Shown: positions 4,550-5,133 of the stretch, piece after piece
How positions within the stretch are numbered: the stretch's first letter is position 1
How the letters are laid out: every line of letters begins with the position of its first letter
DNA from: Promethearchaeia archaeon
GTDB taxonomy: Archaea > Asgardarchaeota > Lokiarchaeia > Sigyniarchaeales > SOKP01
NCBI GenBank assembly: GCA_029856445.1
Contig: JAHQWY010000273.1
Location: 1 to 5,133 of the forward strand
DNA length: 5,133 nucleotides
Direction: 5' to 3'
Translations under genes and position numbers: made by a program
Notes under the pieces: model-generated
What the model was told of the DNA's origin: nothing
Databases searched by the model: none
What the model saw: only the letters and a program-made list of their open reading frames with translations

Positions 4550-5133
4550 ATGGTTAAAAAAAAGAGATCTTTTCGATTGACTAATTATAAATTGAAGAGA
4601 ATACGTAATCTCCTTCTTATACTATTATTAATATTTAGTACTTCCTTCTCACCCATTTTATCTAATCATGCTTTAGAATTGTTTCAAATTAACAAGATAC
4701 AGGAAGATAATCATATTAAAATCTCTTCAGCTCCTGTTATTTCAGTTAATTCGCCAAATAATTTTACTTTATTTGGAAAAGTCGCCCCAAATTATTCTAT
4801 AACTATAACTGGGGGACCGGGTAATTATACATGGTATGAATTTTTAGAAATTGGTGAAAATTCTTCTGTTATTGAATTGAGTGGACTTTTAGATGAAGAT
4901 GTAAATAGTACTTTTGATCAAAATTTATGGAATAGTTTAGAAAATGGAACGGTTACTATAAGATTCTATGCAAATGATTCTTCAAATTCAATTGGATATA
5001 CTGATGCGATTATTAGACTTGATATTGATATTCCTTCCATTACTATTAATTCTCCTGATCCTTATGAATTATTTGGAACGACAGCTCCAGAATTTGATGT
5101 TTCAAGTACCGATCCTTCAGGAGTGAATACCAC
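4550..5133 (+). CDS. Secreted Ig-like repeat surface protein, N-terminal part (runs off right edge)
   Basis: The frame is open for 194 codons from the ATG at 4550 to the window edge. The first 20 residues are strongly basic (Lys/Arg). They are followed by a hydrophobic segment (about 21-37, LLLILLLIF) and a small polar region, a Sec-type signal peptide or N-terminal anchor. From residue 62 the protein is beta-rich and repetitive: PVISVNSPNNFTLFGKVAP (62-80) returns as PSITINSPDPYELFGTTAP (162-180), exactly 100 residues later. Within the unit are TWYEF (94-98), QNLWNSLENGTVTIRFYAND (124-143) and a terminal acidic stretch, resembling Ig-like repeats common in Lokiarchaeal exported proteins. Seven Asn-X-Ser/Thr sequons fall between residues 71 and 144, suggesting heavy surface glycosylation. 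Total length and any C-terminal anchor are unseen. The exact family is not named here; extracellular display is inferred. Confidence 0.8.
   Translation, partial: MVKKKRSFRLTNYKLKRIRNLLLILLLIFSTSFSPILSNHALELFQINKIQEDNHIKISSAPVISVNSPNNFTLFGKVAPNYSITITGGPGNYTWYEFLEIGENSSVIELSGLLDEDVNSTFDQNLWNSLENGTVTIRFYANDSSNSIGYTDAIIRLDIDIPSITINSPDPYELFGTTAPEFDVSSTDPSGVNT
4733..5133 (+). repeat. Protein-level tandem repeat, period 100 residues
   Basis: Residues 62-161 of the secreted protein form one complete unit and residues 162 onward begin a second, cut by the window edge. Aligned without gaps, the starts share Pro, Ile/Val, Asn-Ser-Pro, Leu-Phe-Gly and Ala-Pro at the same positions. The nucleotide sequences have diverged, so this is an old protein repeat and not a recent DNA duplication. 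Confidence 0.7.

Noticed and set aside
1..5133. CRISPR array, transposon, integrase, tRNA, toxin-antitoxin or defence genes
   Set aside because: No spaced direct repeats, terminal inverted repeats with a transposase, tRNA cloverleaf or related protein motifs were seen on either strand.

Overview
This window is AT-rich (roughly 30% G+C by eye) and most likely comes from an Asgard archaeon of the Lokiarchaeia (Promethearchaeota) type. Three things point that way. There is a gelsolin-domain protein, a eukaryotic-signature family known in Asgard archaea. There is an archaeal-style fused NAD(P)H-hydrate repair enzyme. There is a secreted protein built from ~100-residue Ig-like repeats rich in N-glycosylation sequons, a common kind of surface protein in these organisms. 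Archaeal TATA-like boxes, the absence of well-placed Shine-Dalgarno sites and the lack of bacterial -35/-10 pairs fit this. The lineage is an inference; no rRNA or tRNA is present to confirm it.

Layout. Positions 1-65 (minus) hold the first 21 codons of an unidentified gene that runs off the left edge. A 131-bp spacer with a 12-bp palindrome separates it from the gelsolin-like gene (197-1018, minus; a TTG start at 1036 is possible). A 234-bp AT-rich spacer follows, holding a weak hairpin and a T-run on the minus strand. Next comes nnr (1253-2821, minus), encoding a complete two-domain NAD(P)HX epimerase/dehydratase. A compact 97-bp divergent promoter region (2822-2918) separates nnr from a plus-strand gene (2919-4181) for a URO-D-superfamily protein that is not HemE. 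A 368-bp non-coding stretch (4182-4549) contains a bulged hairpin and a second inverted repeat. It is followed by the start of a secreted repeat protein (4550 to the right edge, plus).

The genes do not form one pathway. Nnr is metabolite-repair housekeeping. The gelsolin-like protein presumably belongs to the Asgard actin cytoskeleton. The URO-D-like protein may be a corrinoid or methyl-transfer-type enzyme, but it lacks the usual zinc-binding cysteine motif, so its reaction is unknown. The repeat protein is probably displayed on the cell surface. The spacers suggest separately promoted, mostly single-gene transcripts.

Most worth a second look are the gelsolin-like protein with its unassigned C-terminal half, the URO-D-like protein with His-X-Asp at the usual His-X-Cys position, the sequon-rich repeat protein, and the clustered AAGATT/AATCTT half-sites in the divergent promoter. 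I found no mobile element, CRISPR array or defence cassette.
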